A stretch of 45,517 nt of DNA from Gemmatimonadota bacterium. GTDB taxonomy: Bacteria; Gemmatimonadota; Gemmatimonadetes; Gemmatimonadales; Gemmatimonadaceae. The notes below the pieces were generated by a model. The model was not told the origin of the DNA. It saw nothing but the letters and a program-made list of their open reading frames with translations, and did not search any database. Location: positions 1 through 45,517 of the forward strand of contig JAJPIM010000021.1 of NCBI GenBank assembly GCA_021324775.1, read 5' to 3'. Made by a program: the position numbers and the translations under genes. Below, in pieces: positions 45,231 to 45,517 of the stretch (its first letter is position 1; every line of letters starts with the position of its first letter).

Positions 45231-45517
45231 ATGACCGATGCATCCCAGACTCCAGAGCCGGAGCTGAGCGCCGAAGAGCGCGACCTCGGCATGGACCGCG
45301 ACATCACGCGCCGCGACTTCCTCAACACCGTCGCGCTCGGGACCGGGGCCGCACTGCTCGGCGCGACGGCTCCGGGGCTCGTGCCCAAAGCGGCAGCGCA
45401 GGTGCCGGCGGATCCGGCGCCGCCGTGGCATCCGTTCACGGGCTACTCGGGCATCGGCGACTATGCGCGCTCGAACGGCAACACGTGGGACGTGGTGTCG
45501 GCCGGGCACGGCATCCG
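45231..45517 (+). CDS. Tat-exported FAD/NAD(P)-binding oxidoreductase, spermidine dehydrogenase-like (3' end outside window)
   Basis: The first 95 residues of a gene that runs off the window. GAGGAGA at 45217-45223 lies 7 nt before the ATG. The start has MDRDITRRDFLN, a twin-arginine signal followed by a hydrophobic Ala/Gly-rich core, so the protein is exported folded. The segments LGMDRDITRRDFLN and GNTWDVVSAGHGIR resemble the N-termini of spermidine-dehydrogenase-like FAD/NAD(P)-binding proteins. The cofactor domain is outside the window, so the class is tentative. Confidence 0.7.
   Translation, partial: MTDASQTPEPELSAEERDLGMDRDITRRDFLNTVALGTGAALLGATAPGLVPKAAAQVPADPAPPWHPFTGYSGIGDYARSNGNTWDVVSAGHGI

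Overview
The window is high-GC, densely coded DNA with short intergenic gaps, many 4-bp GTGA-type start/stop overlaps and frequent GTG starts. A complete alternative complex III operon (actABCDEF), a bacterial ceramide pathway, several secreted peptidases typical of a Gram-negative envelope and a homogentisate pathway together suggest a Gemmatimonadota-like aerobic bacterium. This is inferred from gene content only; no rRNA is present. No phage, IS element or CRISPR array was seen, and no gene-free stretch exceeds about 300 bp.

Layout. (1) 1-3623 (+): the tail of a Met/Asp/His-rich protein, then spt, a bCerS-like acyltransferase and a CerR-like reductase, a three-gene ceramide module. (2) 3626-10453 (-), converging on it: seven tightly coupled genes (HAD phosphatase, nucleotidyltransferase, ATP-grasp enzyme, class III aminotransferase, CDP-alcohol phosphotransferase, Gfo/Idh oxidoreductase, flippase-like membrane protein). 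They look like a pathway that makes, activates and transfers a lipid head group. An MFS transporter (10627-11862, -) precedes them. (3) 11933-22622 (+): acetoacetyl-CoA synthetase, phenylalanine hydroxylase, 4-hydroxyphenylpyruvate dioxygenase and homogentisate dioxygenase, then two M16 peptidases and an S9 peptidase, possibly one peptide/aromatic amino acid utilisation unit. (4) 22651-26000: a DUF502 membrane protein, an unknown lipoprotein and an orphan chemoreceptor. (5) 26144-30071 (+): ABC-2 exporter ATPase and permease translationally coupled to arginine decarboxylase. (6) 30094-31427 (-): superoxide dismutase and a DedA protein; 31698-32450 (+): a TrmJ-like RNA methyltransferase. (7) 32513-40675 (+): actA-actF, preceded by a perfect 18-bp dyad that fits both the Rex operator and the CRP half-site pattern. 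(8) 40731-40803: tRNA-Ala(TGC). (9) 40923-45517: an accessory-looking stretch with a DUF4932-like metallopeptidase, a decayed TPR-protein remnant, an alpha/beta hydrolase, an SH3-like lipoprotein and the start of a Tat-exported FAD enzyme related to spermidine dehydrogenase.

The most interesting parts are the sphingolipid region, with ceramide genes facing an unassigned CDP-type head-group cluster, and the operator in front of the respiratory complex. Several gene starts show odd features: a bCerS-like gene with no ATG/GTG/TTG at its conserved N-terminus, and an M16 gene whose coupled ATG is out of frame because of a 1-bp deletion in a tandem repeat.
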